Origin: Acidobacteriota bacterium
GTDB lineage: Bacteria; Acidobacteriota; Terriglobia; Acidiferrales; UBA7541
Direction: 5' to 3'
Assembly: GCA_021832085.1 (NCBI GenBank)
Contig: JAKBLM010000020.1
Coordinates: forward strand, 1-63,428
DNA length: 63,428 bases
Position 1 is the first letter of the stretch, and every line of letters begins with the position of its first letter. Both the position numbers and the translations under genes were made by a program. The notes under the pieces are model-generated. The model saw only the letters and a list, made by a program, of their open reading frames with translations, ran no database searches and was not told where the DNA came from. Shown here piece by piece: positions 52,801-60,837 of this stretch.

Positions 52801-53535
52801 CCCGGCCGCTACGGCATCAAGCCCGGGGAAACGATCAGCACGGTGCTCGAACAGGCCGGCGGCTTCACCGCGCAGGCCTATCCTTACGGCGCGCTGCTCG
52901 AACGCCGGTCCGTCCGCCGGATCCAGATGAAGTCGTACGAGGATCTCATCGAGCGCGTCCGGGAGTCGGAGAACGGCTTGAAATTGAAGTTGGCTACGGC
53001 GACTACGCAGGACCAAAAAGTGGCTCTGCAGGCCGGCTACGAGCAATGGCAGACAACACTGCACACGCTGGTCGACAATCCGCCGATTGGTCGCGTGGTG
53101 ATCCACATTTCCCGGAACATCCGCCACTGGGCGAATTCGCCACAGGACGTCCAGGTGCGCAACGGGGACGTGCTGATCATCCCGAAGCGGCCGAGCTACA
53201 TCATGGTCGAGGGCCAGGTATACAACCCGACCGCAGTCGCCTTCCAGCCGGGCCGGAGCGCGAAATGGTATCTCGAACAGGCCGGCGGTCCGACCAACTT
53301 GGCCAAGAAAAACGCGATTTTCGTCGTTCGCGCCGATGGCAGTGTGGTCGGCTCTAAGGGATTCTCGCTGTCGCTGTGGAGGGGAAATCCGCTCGATGCG
53401 ACGCTCTACCCGGGTGACACGGTTGTTGTACCTGAGAAGGCGTTGGGTGGAACGCCGCAGTGGAAGAGCATCTTCCAAACGGTGCAAATGGTGTCTGGAA
53501 TTGCGACGTCGGCAGTGCTAATCGCCAAATACTAG
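49810..53535 (+). CDS. Giant multi-SLBB polysaccharide export (Wza-like) protein
   Basis: The protein has 1241 aa from GTG 49810, with GGGAGG 5 nt upstream and a stop-start distance of 2 bp to the preceding gene. The signal peptide (GLFSAALLLAACVAFLPPVVRAQ) is followed by a Gln-rich stretch, a helical region, then about 200 residues of Pro/Ser- and Gly/Leu/Ala-rich low complexity (GSAGTGLQANAGLGSAGMGL). The poly-export domain begins near residue 456 (NYIVGPGDGLTIDLWGSVSE), and about six SLBB-type domains follow (V.V.G.V..PG.Y...). Usual Wza proteins have about 360-400 aa, so this is three times larger. It should form the outer-membrane/periplasmic exit of the exopolysaccharide. Confidence 0.92.
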   Translation: MLGYGMPKLSKGIMGRRGLFSAALLLAACVAFLPPVVRAQQQQPQTPPASQNQSQTSAQNQNQQGQQAQTAQQRYPQVNLSSSDPLAALNLDMVAASTSQIRAVLSQNPGLMIQVKRLLALQATERGQILTREDLTDQAVYDKLQNDLKFRSAATVLLQRYGYLMPTVNPQSDIGEVHQILLQQRALELAREEQQQGISPSQPTTQATSACNPQMNPNCPPSPSTSNVPSQLSPFGALPSNAYPPSNQPIPSAPTTPSTRPPELLTSLPPLTGAGAGTGLAALAAQRLGSAGTGLQANAGLGSAGMGLGTGSMALQGLGGTGSLSGASGLSSVLGLTQQFPELSYPSGGESEAMMGEEGQPAVYTPQPYALAANGYAPTSPYGPYGSYGWWYQQPYHEQPPRMVPRNDPFAGVPSLYDMYMQGAQPTTKPQRFGMALFRDTTPADQFIPMDLPVGLNYIVGPGDGLTIDLWGSVSERLFRVVGRTGRVALPEVGPVMVSGETLGQVQQQVQRLLRTQFRNISAAVTITRLRTVRVYVVGDVEHPGAYEVSSLSTPLNAEFAAGGPTRNGSLRVVQHWRDGKLIQTVDVYDLLLHGVTSNIIPLADGDTIRVPTVGPQVTVEGMVRRPDIYELLHHNSLADVIRLAGGILPAATLKHIEVQRLVAHKDRTMLSLNIPDSASLAEVEKELKSFHVQNGDIVHIFPIAPYNSGAIYLEGHVLRPGKYAYHPGERVTALIGSYKALLPQPSNYAEIIKLEPPDFQPVVESFNLAEALKDPAKAPKLEPLDTVRIFSRYDFRDVPTVSVGGAVRDPGLYRTSGRVHLRDAIELAGGVTPDANMGSVQVFHYLPNSEMKVISVSLAKVMANDPRDNFLLGPRDSVLVHENLARTDPATVYVEGEVANPGRYPLAVGMRVSDLIRVAGGLKRSADRRDAELTRYDWLKQGQISGQQVEVHLASALDGSRAANLPLRNGDVLTVRQVEGWDDLGASIEVKGQVKHPGRYGIKPGETISTVLEQAGGFTAQAYPYGALLERRSVRRIQMKSYEDLIERVRESENGLKLKLATATTQDQKVALQAGYEQWQTTLHTLVDNPPIGRVVIHISRNIRHWANSPQDVQVRNGDVLIIPKRPSYIMVEGQVYNPTAVAFQPGRSAKWYLEQAGGPTNLAKKNAIFVVRADGSVVGSKGFSLSLWRGNPLDATLYPGDTVVVPEKALGGTPQWKSIFQTVQMVSGIATSAVLIAKY

Positions 53536-53553
53536 TGGGGGCGGGCCAATCGA

Positions 53554-56115
53554 GTGATCAGGGGCAGTTGCATGGCTTGGGGAGTGGCAATTTTGATGGT
53601 CAGCGCAGGCCCGGCAAGGGCACAGAGCCTCTTGCCATCGGTCAACCATGCCGCCGTTCGGCATCGCCGACCGGCCACGGCACCAGTGCGCGTGAAGGCA
53701 CCGAAGAAAAAGCAAACGCCTCGCATGCGCCCGGCCCCTTCTCTCTTTGGGCCGATGCCGGGCGAATACGACAACCGGCTCTGGGTACCGCTCGCGAAGC
53801 ACATCCTTTCCGACCAATACGCGATCTGGACGAGTCCGAAGGACCTGCGGCTGGGTGACGCCGGCTGGCTCGTGCCGTTTGGGGGGTTGGCAGCCGGCAT
53901 GTTTGCCACCGACAAACAATTCAGCCGGCACTTGTCGAACTCGCCAAGTCGACTCAAGAATTTCGATCACTTCTCCACGTACGCCGCCTACACCATGGCT
54001 GGCGGTGCGGCGGCCATGTACTTCTGGGGCCACTTCACGCACAACGAGCACCTGAGGGAAACCGGCTTCCTGAGCGGCGAGGCGGCGATCGACAGCCTGA
54101 TCGCCACCGAGGCGCTCAAGTATTCGTTTCGACGGGCCAGGCCCCTTAATCCGGGAGCGGGGGATTTCTGGCACGGAGGTACGTCTTTTCCCTCCGAACA
54201 TTCCGACTTTGCGTGGTCGGTGGCGGGAATCGTCGCGCATGAATACCCAGGACCGCTCACCAAACTTCTCGCTTATGGGCTTGCTTCGGCCATCAGCATC
54301 GCGCGCGTGCCCGCCAAGAAACATTTCCCCTCCGACGTGCTGGTGGGCGGACTGATCGGTTATTTGGTCTCGCGGCAGGTCTACCTGGCGCACCACAACC
54401 CGGAACTCGGTGGCGGGAGCTGGCATCTGTTTCCGATGCTCCGGTTCACCGGGAAGCGGCTCAAGCGCGGGGACATGGGATCGCCTTACGTCCCGCTCGA
54501 TAGCTGGGTCTATCCGGCGTTCGAGCGGCTGATTGCAATGGGCTATGTAAAGTCGGCGATGCTCGGAATGAGGCCCTGGACGCGCCTAGAATGTGTGCGG
54601 CTGCTTGAGCAGGCGGAGAATCGGGTCGGCCCGGGCGATACCGCCCGTTCGCGCGAAGCGTTGCCGATCATTCGCGCTCTGCAGAAGGAATTCAAGTTTG
54701 ACATCGACCAATTGGCCAAGGGCAAGAACCAGAGCCTCGAGCTCGATTCCCTTTACGCGCGTGTGACGGGGATCAATGGCAAGCCGCTCACCGACGGGTA
54801 TCATTTCGGCCAAACGATTATCAACGACTACGGCCGGCCGTACGAAGAGGGATTTAACGCCATCGCCGGATTCACCGGCTGGGGAACCATGGGACCGTTC
54901 GTCGGGTATCTCCAAGGCGAGTACCAGCACGCGCCGTCCGCGCCGCCGTTGCCCCTGCAGGCGCGGGAGGTAATTAGTCGCGTCGACGGGAACTTGCCCC
55001 TGATGCCGCCCCTCACCACCCCGACCGTCAACCGGTTTCGTGTCATCAACGGCTACGCCGGCTTGACCTGGCACAACTGGCAACTCACGGGCGGCCGGCA
55101 GAGCCTGTGGTGGGGGCCTGATCAGGGTGGCCCGATGATGTTCTCCGACAATGCGCAGCCGGTGGACATGATTCAGCTCAATCGCGTATCCCCGTTTCGG
55201 CTGCCCAGCATCCTGCGGGTGATCGGGCCGATGCGAGTAGACTTTTTTATCGGGAGACTCAGCGGTCAGGAGTTCACCGCCGGAGTACCGACCGGCTTGT
55301 TGGGGCAATGGGGCGTGCCGCTCAATGATCAGCCGATGCTCCACGGCGAAGCGCTCAGCTTCAAGCCGACGCCGAACCTGGAATTCGGCTTTACGGAAAC
55401 TGGCATCTTTGCCGGGGCCGGCGTTCCGCTGACTTGGGCCACGACCATTCGCGCCATCTTTTCCCCGCACAACGGCGTTCCTGGCTGTTATATCTACAGT
55501 CCTCAATGTCCGAAACTTGATCCCGGCGACCGCCGATCAGGTTTCGACATGACGTATCGGTTGCCGTTCCTCCGCAACTGGGTGACGTTCTACACGGATT
55601 CTTTCAGTGACGACGAGTTCTCTCCGGTCGCCTATTTCGACCGGTCGGCAAACAGCGCTGGTCTCTATTTCGACCGGCTGCCCAAGCTCCCGAATGTCAC
55701 GCTGCGTGTTGAGGGCGTCTACACCGACAACCCACTTGGCGGTAATCTCTGCTGCGGTTTCTACTATTTCAACGACCGCTACCGGAACGGATACACAAAC
55801 GATGGCAATCTCATCGGAAGCTGGATCGGGCGCGATGGCCAAGGGGTGCAGGCCTGGCTCACCTATTGGAAAGGTGCACGCGATTCTTTCCAGCTCCAAT
55901 TCCGTCACCAGAAAGTCAGCCACCAATTCATCCCCGACGGTGGAACGCTGACCGATGGCGGCTTGAAGGTGAATTACTGGCTGCGCCGGGATCTCAGCAT
56001 GACCGGATTGCTTCAGTATGAAAAGTGGGATTTCCCCATTTTGCGGCCGGGGCACACGACCGATTTCACCACGTCGGTTCAGCTCACCTATTGGCCGCGC
56101 TGGAGACTTCATTGA
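53554..56115 (+). CDS. PAP2-type phosphatase fused to a Wzi-like capsule-assembly barrel
   Basis: The protein has 853 aa from GTG 53554 (ATG 53572 also possible); the GTG start gives an n-region Arg before the signal core ending at ARAQ. Residues about 75-280 are a PAP2/type-2 phosphatidic acid phosphatase domain with K189-x6-R196-P197, PSEH at 213-216 and R251-x5-H257-x3-D261, that is, all catalytic residues. Residues about 310-853 resemble the Wzi outer-membrane capsule-assembly family (GGRQSLWWGPDQGG, HGEALSFKPTPNLEFGFTET, beta-barrel to the C-terminus). A lipid-pyrophosphate phosphatase joined to a polysaccharide-surface-anchoring barrel is an uncommon design. It probably acts in periplasm and outer membrane in the last steps of export. 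Confidence 0.87.
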   Translation: MIRGSCMAWGVAILMVSAGPARAQSLLPSVNHAAVRHRRPATAPVRVKAPKKKQTPRMRPAPSLFGPMPGEYDNRLWVPLAKHILSDQYAIWTSPKDLRLGDAGWLVPFGGLAAGMFATDKQFSRHLSNSPSRLKNFDHFSTYAAYTMAGGAAAMYFWGHFTHNEHLRETGFLSGEAAIDSLIATEALKYSFRRARPLNPGAGDFWHGGTSFPSEHSDFAWSVAGIVAHEYPGPLTKLLAYGLASAISIARVPAKKHFPSDVLVGGLIGYLVSRQVYLAHHNPELGGGSWHLFPMLRFTGKRLKRGDMGSPYVPLDSWVYPAFERLIAMGYVKSAMLGMRPWTRLECVRLLEQAENRVGPGDTARSREALPIIRALQKEFKFDIDQLAKGKNQSLELDSLYARVTGINGKPLTDGYHFGQTIINDYGRPYEEGFNAIAGFTGWGTMGPFVGYLQGEYQHAPSAPPLPLQAREVISRVDGNLPLMPPLTTPTVNRFRVINGYAGLTWHNWQLTGGRQSLWWGPDQGGPMMFSDNAQPVDMIQLNRVSPFRLPSILRVIGPMRVDFFIGRLSGQEFTAGVPTGLLGQWGVPLNDQPMLHGEALSFKPTPNLEFGFTETGIFAGAGVPLTWATTIRAIFSPHNGVPGCYIYSPQCPKLDPGDRRSGFDMTYRLPFLRNWVTFYTDSFSDDEFSPVAYFDRSANSAGLYFDRLPKLPNVTLRVEGVYTDNPLGGNLCCGFYYFNDRYRNGYTNDGNLIGSWIGRDGQGVQAWLTYWKGARDSFQLQFRHQKVSHQFIPDGGTLTDGGLKVNYWLRRDLSMTGLLQYEKWDFPILRPGHTTDFTTSVQLTYWPRWRLH

Positions 56116-56275
56116 GGCGGCAGGGAACCAGCTTTACGTGCCTGAAGCGGATTTTGGAACCAAATCTCTGTTAAGTGGCTTGTAACAGTAAGAAGAAGAA
56201 GGGGTTAGTTAAGATTCGTCCCTCGAAGCGAGAGGGCGGAGCTGTATCTTGACTTCGTTGTGAGCGAATTCGACA
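56116..56275. other. Gap before the antiterminator gene
   Basis: The 160-bp gap contains a small hairpin CCCTC/GAGGG near 56219-56233 and a purine-rich stretch. No ops or JUMPstart element of the enterobacterial type is recognisable, and no gene is seen. Confidence 0.4.
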
Positions 56276-56854
56276 TTGGAAATTCCAGGACCCAGTTTTC
56301 CATCGAGTGCTCCACGCGGCTTGGCCGAGCTGGCCGCCGAATTCACAGAGGCTCGCTGGTACGCCATTTACACACGCTCGCGGCACGAGAAGCGTGTGGC
56401 GGAACAGCTGGCAAGGAGGTCAGTCGAAACCCTGCTGCCGCTCTACGAAACCGTGCGCCGATGGAGGAATGGGCGCCATCGAGTGCAGTTCCCGCTTTTC
56501 CCGGGTTATGCGTTCGTGCGCATTGCACTGAAGGATCGTCTGGAAGTGGTCAAGGTGCCCGGTGTCGTGAAGCTGGTTGGTTTTGACGGTCAGCCGGTGG
56601 CGCTGCCCGAGGATGAGATCGAGGGATTGCGCCGGGGACTGGCGGAAGGGATTGAGGCACGGCCACATCCTTATTTGACGGTCGGGCGGCGCGTGCGTGT
56701 GGTGTCAGGGCCGCTGCAGGGCACGAGAGGCATCCTGGTACGGCGGAAAAGCCAATTTCGAATTGTGCTTTCGCTCGATTTGATCATGCGCTCGATGATC
56801 GCGGACGTGGACGTTGCCGACATCCGGCCCGAGATTGGGAGTTCGCATGGATGA
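56276..56854 (+). CDS. NusG-like (UpxY/RfaH-type) transcription antiterminator
   Basis: The protein has 192 aa if started at TTG 56276; the start is uncertain because no strong SD precedes it, and the NGN domain itself begins near residue 27. The NGN domain shows ARWYAIYTRSRHEKRVAEQLARR and FPLFPGYAFVRI, and the C-terminal KOW domain VGRRVRVVSGPLQGTRGILV. Specialised NusG paralogues inside capsule or exopolysaccharide loci (UpxY, LoaP, RfaH) allow RNA polymerase to read through long operons. Location in this locus supports the same role. Confidence 0.88.
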   Translation: MEIPGPSFPSSAPRGLAELAAEFTEARWYAIYTRSRHEKRVAEQLARRSVETLLPLYETVRRWRNGRHRVQFPLFPGYAFVRIALKDRLEVVKVPGVVKLVGFDGQPVALPEDEIEGLRRGLAEGIEARPHPYLTVGRRVRVVSGPLQGTRGILVRRKSQFRIVLSLDLIMRSMIADVDVADIRPEIGSSHG

Positions 56855-56905
56855 GGGTGGTAGAAGGGGTTTGACTGGGGTGTTGAGGTAGGAAGGAGCG
56901 GATCG

Positions 56906-58300
56906 GTGGAATACCGGAAAGCGGAAGACGAGCTGGCCACCACGCCGGAACCCGAGCGAGCAAGTACGCTCGAACTGAAGCCTGCCGCAAACGGCCATCT
57001 GATTGAGCCGATCGAGGCGGCGTGGCTGCTGTGGGGCCGGCGCCGATTCCTCATTTGGCTAACCGTGGCAGGTACAGTTTTGGCGACGCTCATCGCGTTT
57101 CTTCTGCCTAAGTGGTATACGGCCAGCACCAGCCTAATGCCGCCCAACTTCGGTTCCAGCTCCGCGCTCGCTATGGCGCTGCCCGCTTTGACCGGTGGGT
57201 CCGGTTCCGCCGGAGGAGCCGGCAGTTCGATTACGGGTTTGGCCAGTCGGCTCTTGGGGATGAACACCTCAGGCGATCTTTACGTCGGCGTATTGCGCAG
57301 CCAATCGGTAGAAGACGGCGTCATCAAGAAATTCGATCTGATGAAGGTATATCATGCACGCTACCTGTATGTCGCGCGCAAGGACCTGGCTGAACTGACG
57401 GGAATTAAAAGCGATCCGAACACGGGAATCATCACGATCACGGTCACCGACAAGGACCCAAAGCGCGCGGCCGCCATGGCGCGACAGTACGTGGTCGAAT
57501 TGAACAAGGTGCTGGCCCGGGTGAACACTTCATCGGCACACCGTGAGCGCGTGTTCTTGCAGCAGCGTCTGGCAAGAGAGAAAGTCCAGATGCAGGCAGC
57601 GGCGAAGGCCTTTAGCCAGTTTGCCAGCAAGAACGCGGCAATCGACATTCCTGCTCAGGCAAAGGCGATGGTCACGGCTGCGGCCGAACTGCAGGGTCAA
57701 TTGATTGCGGCGCAGGCCCAATTGCGGGGTCTAGAAGAGATCTATACCCCCCAAAACGCCAACGTGAAGGCGGTGCAAGCCCAGATCGCTGAGTTGCAAA
57801 GCGAGATCGATAAATTCGGAGGTAAGAACGTCAACTTGGCAACCGGATCGAGGCTAAGCAAGAACGAGTTGTACCCCTCCGTCCGCCAACTCCCTCTGCT
57901 CGGCGTTCGCTACCTCGATCTGTACCGCGAAAACAAGATCGATGCCGCTGTTTACGAGCTCCTCACGAAGGAATACGAAATCGCCAGGATCGAAGAGGCG
58001 CGTGACCTGCCTACTGCCGAGGTGCTCGATCCCCCCCAGGTTCCGCAGAAAAAGTCAAAGCCGCATCGGCTTTACATCATGCTAGGTGGGATGTTCTTCG
58101 CTTTCGTGCTAGGCGCCGGCTGGATCGTGGGTAAGGCCGCCTGGGAACGCGTCGATCCACGGCAGCCTTGGAAGGCGCTGGGGCAGGAAGTATACGGAAC
58201 GTATAAGAATCACCCTGCCGTCGTTCGCGTCGGCCGCGGCGTCGACCACGCAACTGGCCTATTCCACAGAAACTACCACTCGAACGGCGACGGTGCATAG
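56906..58300 (+). CDS. Wzz/GumC-type polysaccharide chain-length determinant
   Basis: The protein has 464 aa; GTG 56906 follows GGAAGGAG at 8 nt. After a 45-residue cytoplasmic part there is TM1 (FLIWLTVAGTVLATLIAFLL, about 50-70), the Wzz motif (WYTASTSLMPP), a long periplasmic coiled coil (about 190-330) with GNVR-type VYELLTKEYEIARIEEARDLPTAEVLDPPQVP, and TM2 (about 390-412). No tyrosine-kinase (BY-kinase) domain is fused and none is encoded nearby in the window. It sets the polymer length together with the Wzy-like protein. Confidence 0.9.
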   Translation: MEYRKAEDELATTPEPERASTLELKPAANGHLIEPIEAAWLLWGRRRFLIWLTVAGTVLATLIAFLLPKWYTASTSLMPPNFGSSSALAMALPALTGGSGSAGGAGSSITGLASRLLGMNTSGDLYVGVLRSQSVEDGVIKKFDLMKVYHARYLYVARKDLAELTGIKSDPNTGIITITVTDKDPKRAAAMARQYVVELNKVLARVNTSSAHRERVFLQQRLAREKVQMQAAAKAFSQFASKNAAIDIPAQAKAMVTAAAELQGQLIAAQAQLRGLEEIYTPQNANVKAVQAQIAELQSEIDKFGGKNVNLATGSRLSKNELYPSVRQLPLLGVRYLDLYRENKIDAAVYELLTKEYEIARIEEARDLPTAEVLDPPQVPQKKSKPHRLYIMLGGMFFAFVLGAGWIVGKAAWERVDPRQPWKALGQEVYGTYKNHPAVVRVGRGVDHATGLFHRNYHSNGDGA

Positions 58301-58411
58301 AAGGCCCTGGGCGGTGTTGAGAGCCAACTCTGCATATGTATTACCAAAAAACGTGGGCGTTTCGCGCAATTGTCTGCATAACGGAGAAGTTTTCCGACGG
58401 GCACACCATCT

Positions 58412-59812
58412 GTGACAACTTTGCGCCAAAAGGCTATCAAGGGCGGCGCATTTTTGCTGATGCGCCAGGCGATAGGGATCGTCATCACCGTTGTCGGCGT
58501 ATTGCTGGTGACCCGGATCATCGGTCCAAGCCAGTACGGCCTATTCGCCGCTGGCGCAGGGATTGTGACCTTTCTTTATATGTTTGGCAACTGGGGCCTG
58601 GACGTATATCTACTTCGCAAGACGGAAGATCCAGAAGAGATAGAGTTCCATCAGGCCTTCACCCTTCTTTTGGTGTTTGCAGCGGCACTGTGCATCAGCG
58701 TTATCGCGCTGCGACACATCATCGCGGGATTCCTGAAGATGCCGGAGGAGTCCTCTCTGCTCCTCGTCATGGCATTCGGCATCCCGATGAACCTCCTGAC
58801 GGTGCCTGCGGTGGTGAAACTCGATCGCGAACTCAATTTCAAACAGGTGGCAATCAACGAACTCGCCAGCCAAGCCGGCTATTATCTGGTTGCCGTGCCC
58901 CTCGCGTTCCAGGGCGTTGGCGCCTGGGCTCCGGTTGCCGGCTTTTTGACACAACAGACAGGCCTGCTCACCCTCAGTTACTGGACCGCGCGATTTCGGC
59001 CGAGCCTTCATTGGGAACCTCGGCTGATCAAGGAAATGCTCGGCTACGGGTTCAGCTATTCGAGTTCGATTTGGGTTTGGCAAATGCGCAACTTGGTCAA
59101 TCCGCTGATCGTCGGAAGATTCGCGGGGGCTGCGGCGGTGGGCTACATTGCGGTGGGCGTTCGCATCGCGGCGATGATTTCCTTTGCCAAGAGCGCCACG
59201 TGGCGCCTGGCCATGCCGGCTTTTGCGAGGCTCGGAGGCGATGCGGCTCGGCTGCGCAACGCGATTACTGAAGGAATGCGATTTCAGGCGGTTGCCGTCG
59301 GTTTCCCACTTGCTACGTTTGCTCTGCTCGCCCCGTTTCTGATTCCGCTTGGTTTCGGCGCCCACTGGTCGCCGGTAGTGAAGGTTTTCCCCTTTATTGC
59401 GCTGAGCTATCTCTCGAACGCGATGTTTAACCTGCATTCCTCCGTTCTTTACATGCTACAGAAGAACTGGAAAGTGACTTGGTTCCACGTGGTCCACATC
59501 TTGCTTTTTGCAGGCGGTGCAGTGCTGTTGGTGCCTCGAATGGGGTTCGTGGGTTACGGTTGGGCTGAGGTTGCCGCGCTTCTAAGCTATCCGGTCATCC
59601 ATCTTTTTCTGGCAAGGACCGTTGGCCGGCCTTCCTACCGGGCTCCAGCGATTTGGTATGCGGCGTCAGTTTTTGCTCTCGCACTTGGGTCCGTGGGTAT
59701 CCCAGCGCTCTACCTCGGCTTTGTCATCCTGTGTGCACCTCTGAGTTTTCGCAAAGAACGATCGACCCTGGTTGGATATGCACAAGTGTTGCTTTCGCGG
59801 GTAAGTGCATGA
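58412..59812 (+). CDS. Wzx-like oligosaccharide flippase
   Basis: The protein has 466 aa from GTG 58412, with about 12-14 transmembrane helices and the MVF/polysaccharide-synthase features at the N-terminus (KGGAFLLMRQAIGIVITVVG, LLVTRIIGPSQYGLFAAG). It should flip undecaprenyl-linked repeat units across the inner membrane. Its stop overlaps the start of the GT2 gene (ATGA). Confidence 0.9.
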   Translation: MTTLRQKAIKGGAFLLMRQAIGIVITVVGVLLVTRIIGPSQYGLFAAGAGIVTFLYMFGNWGLDVYLLRKTEDPEEIEFHQAFTLLLVFAAALCISVIALRHIIAGFLKMPEESSLLLVMAFGIPMNLLTVPAVVKLDRELNFKQVAINELASQAGYYLVAVPLAFQGVGAWAPVAGFLTQQTGLLTLSYWTARFRPSLHWEPRLIKEMLGYGFSYSSSIWVWQMRNLVNPLIVGRFAGAAAVGYIAVGVRIAAMISFAKSATWRLAMPAFARLGGDAARLRNAITEGMRFQAVAVGFPLATFALLAPFLIPLGFGAHWSPVVKVFPFIALSYLSNAMFNLHSSVLYMLQKNWKVTWFHVVHILLFAGGAVLLVPRMGFVGYGWAEVAALLSYPVIHLFLARTVGRPSYRAPAIWYAASVFALALGSVGIPALYLGFVILCAPLSFRKERSTLVGYAQVLLSRVSA

Positions 59813-60762
59813 GGTACGCGGGACCACTTGTCTCGGTGGTCATTAACAACTACAACTATGGCCGTTTCCTGCGGGACGCAATAGACAGTGCTCTAGGTCA
59901 GACCTACCCATATACCGAAGTGATTGTTGTCGACGACGGCTCAACCGATGATTCGCTTGAAATCATCGCGGGCTATGGTGACCGCATCCTTCCTATTCTT
60001 AAGGAGAACGGCGGTCAGGCCTCGGCTTTCAATGTGGGTTTTGCTGCGTGCCATGGTGAATGGATTTGCCTGCTGGACTCAGACGATGCTTGGTCTCCCG
60101 AAAAAGTGGAAAGGGTAGTCGAGACGGCTCGCGCCTGCCCAGGCGCCACACTGATCTACCACAGGGTACGCTTTGTGCTGGAGGATTTGCGTCCAACGGA
60201 GAGACTCTTTCCGGCGGGTGTTTTCAGAGGAGATATCTCGGGAAGGGTGGTGAGGGGAGGCGGATGGTGGGCCGCTGCGCCCACGAGCGGTCTCTGCCTC
60301 AGCCGCCACGCATTGCGGCAAATTGGCCGCGTTCCAGAGAAAGATTTCCGCATTTGCGCTGATGCATACCTATATTGCCTCGCTCCTTTTTTGGGACCTG
60401 TGTGTGGGATGATGGATTGCTTGTGTCAATATAGACACCACGAGGACAACTACTTTAGTGGCACACTATCGCGCAAACTCGATTCTGTGAACGCAAAGTT
60501 GAGGTGGCGCCAACAGTTCTTCCGAACAGTCATTGCACGGGCGAACTCAAGGCTAGAGAAGCTACGGCCTGGCGTCGTACTCGACTTGCGACGACATTGG
60601 GACTACCAGCTCTACAGTTATTACCTCGGAATGGCGGGGCATTCATCCGCTCTACGGTTGTCATGGGAAACATTGAGGTTGCCGGGGCAGCCCTCCGTCC
60701 CTGCGCGTCTGAAGGCCGCGGGCGGCCTGTTATTGCACGGTCCAAGGCCCCGTCTACGCTGA
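59809..60762 (+). CDS. Family 2 glycosyltransferase
   Basis: The protein has 317 aa; ATG 59809 overlaps the flippase stop. GT-A signatures are VSVVINNYNYGRFLRDAIDS, VIVVDDGSTDDS, KENGGQASAFNVGF and the metal-binding LLDSDDAW. It lacks membrane helices. It probably adds one sugar to the lipid-linked repeat unit; the sugar is not predictable. Confidence 0.93.
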   Translation: MRYAGPLVSVVINNYNYGRFLRDAIDSALGQTYPYTEVIVVDDGSTDDSLEIIAGYGDRILPILKENGGQASAFNVGFAACHGEWICLLDSDDAWSPEKVERVVETARACPGATLIYHRVRFVLEDLRPTERLFPAGVFRGDISGRVVRGGGWWAAAPTSGLCLSRHALRQIGRVPEKDFRICADAYLYCLAPFLGPVCGMMDCLCQYRHHEDNYFSGTLSRKLDSVNAKLRWRQQFFRTVIARANSRLEKLRPGVVLDLRRHWDYQLYSYYLGMAGHSSALRLSWETLRLPGQPSVPARLKAAGGLLLHGPRPRLR

Positions 60763-60837
60763 AAAGTTAGTTATGAGCTGGGTGAGCGCTCCTCTCGGAT
60801 GCTGCACTGGGAGGCTCGCTTAGCCGGAGAATGAAGT

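Noticed and set aside
56116..56275. Possible ops/JUMPstart element (GGCGGCAG near 56115)
   Set aside because: It matches only part of GGCGGTAG, overlaps the end of the previous gene and lacks the rest of the consensus.
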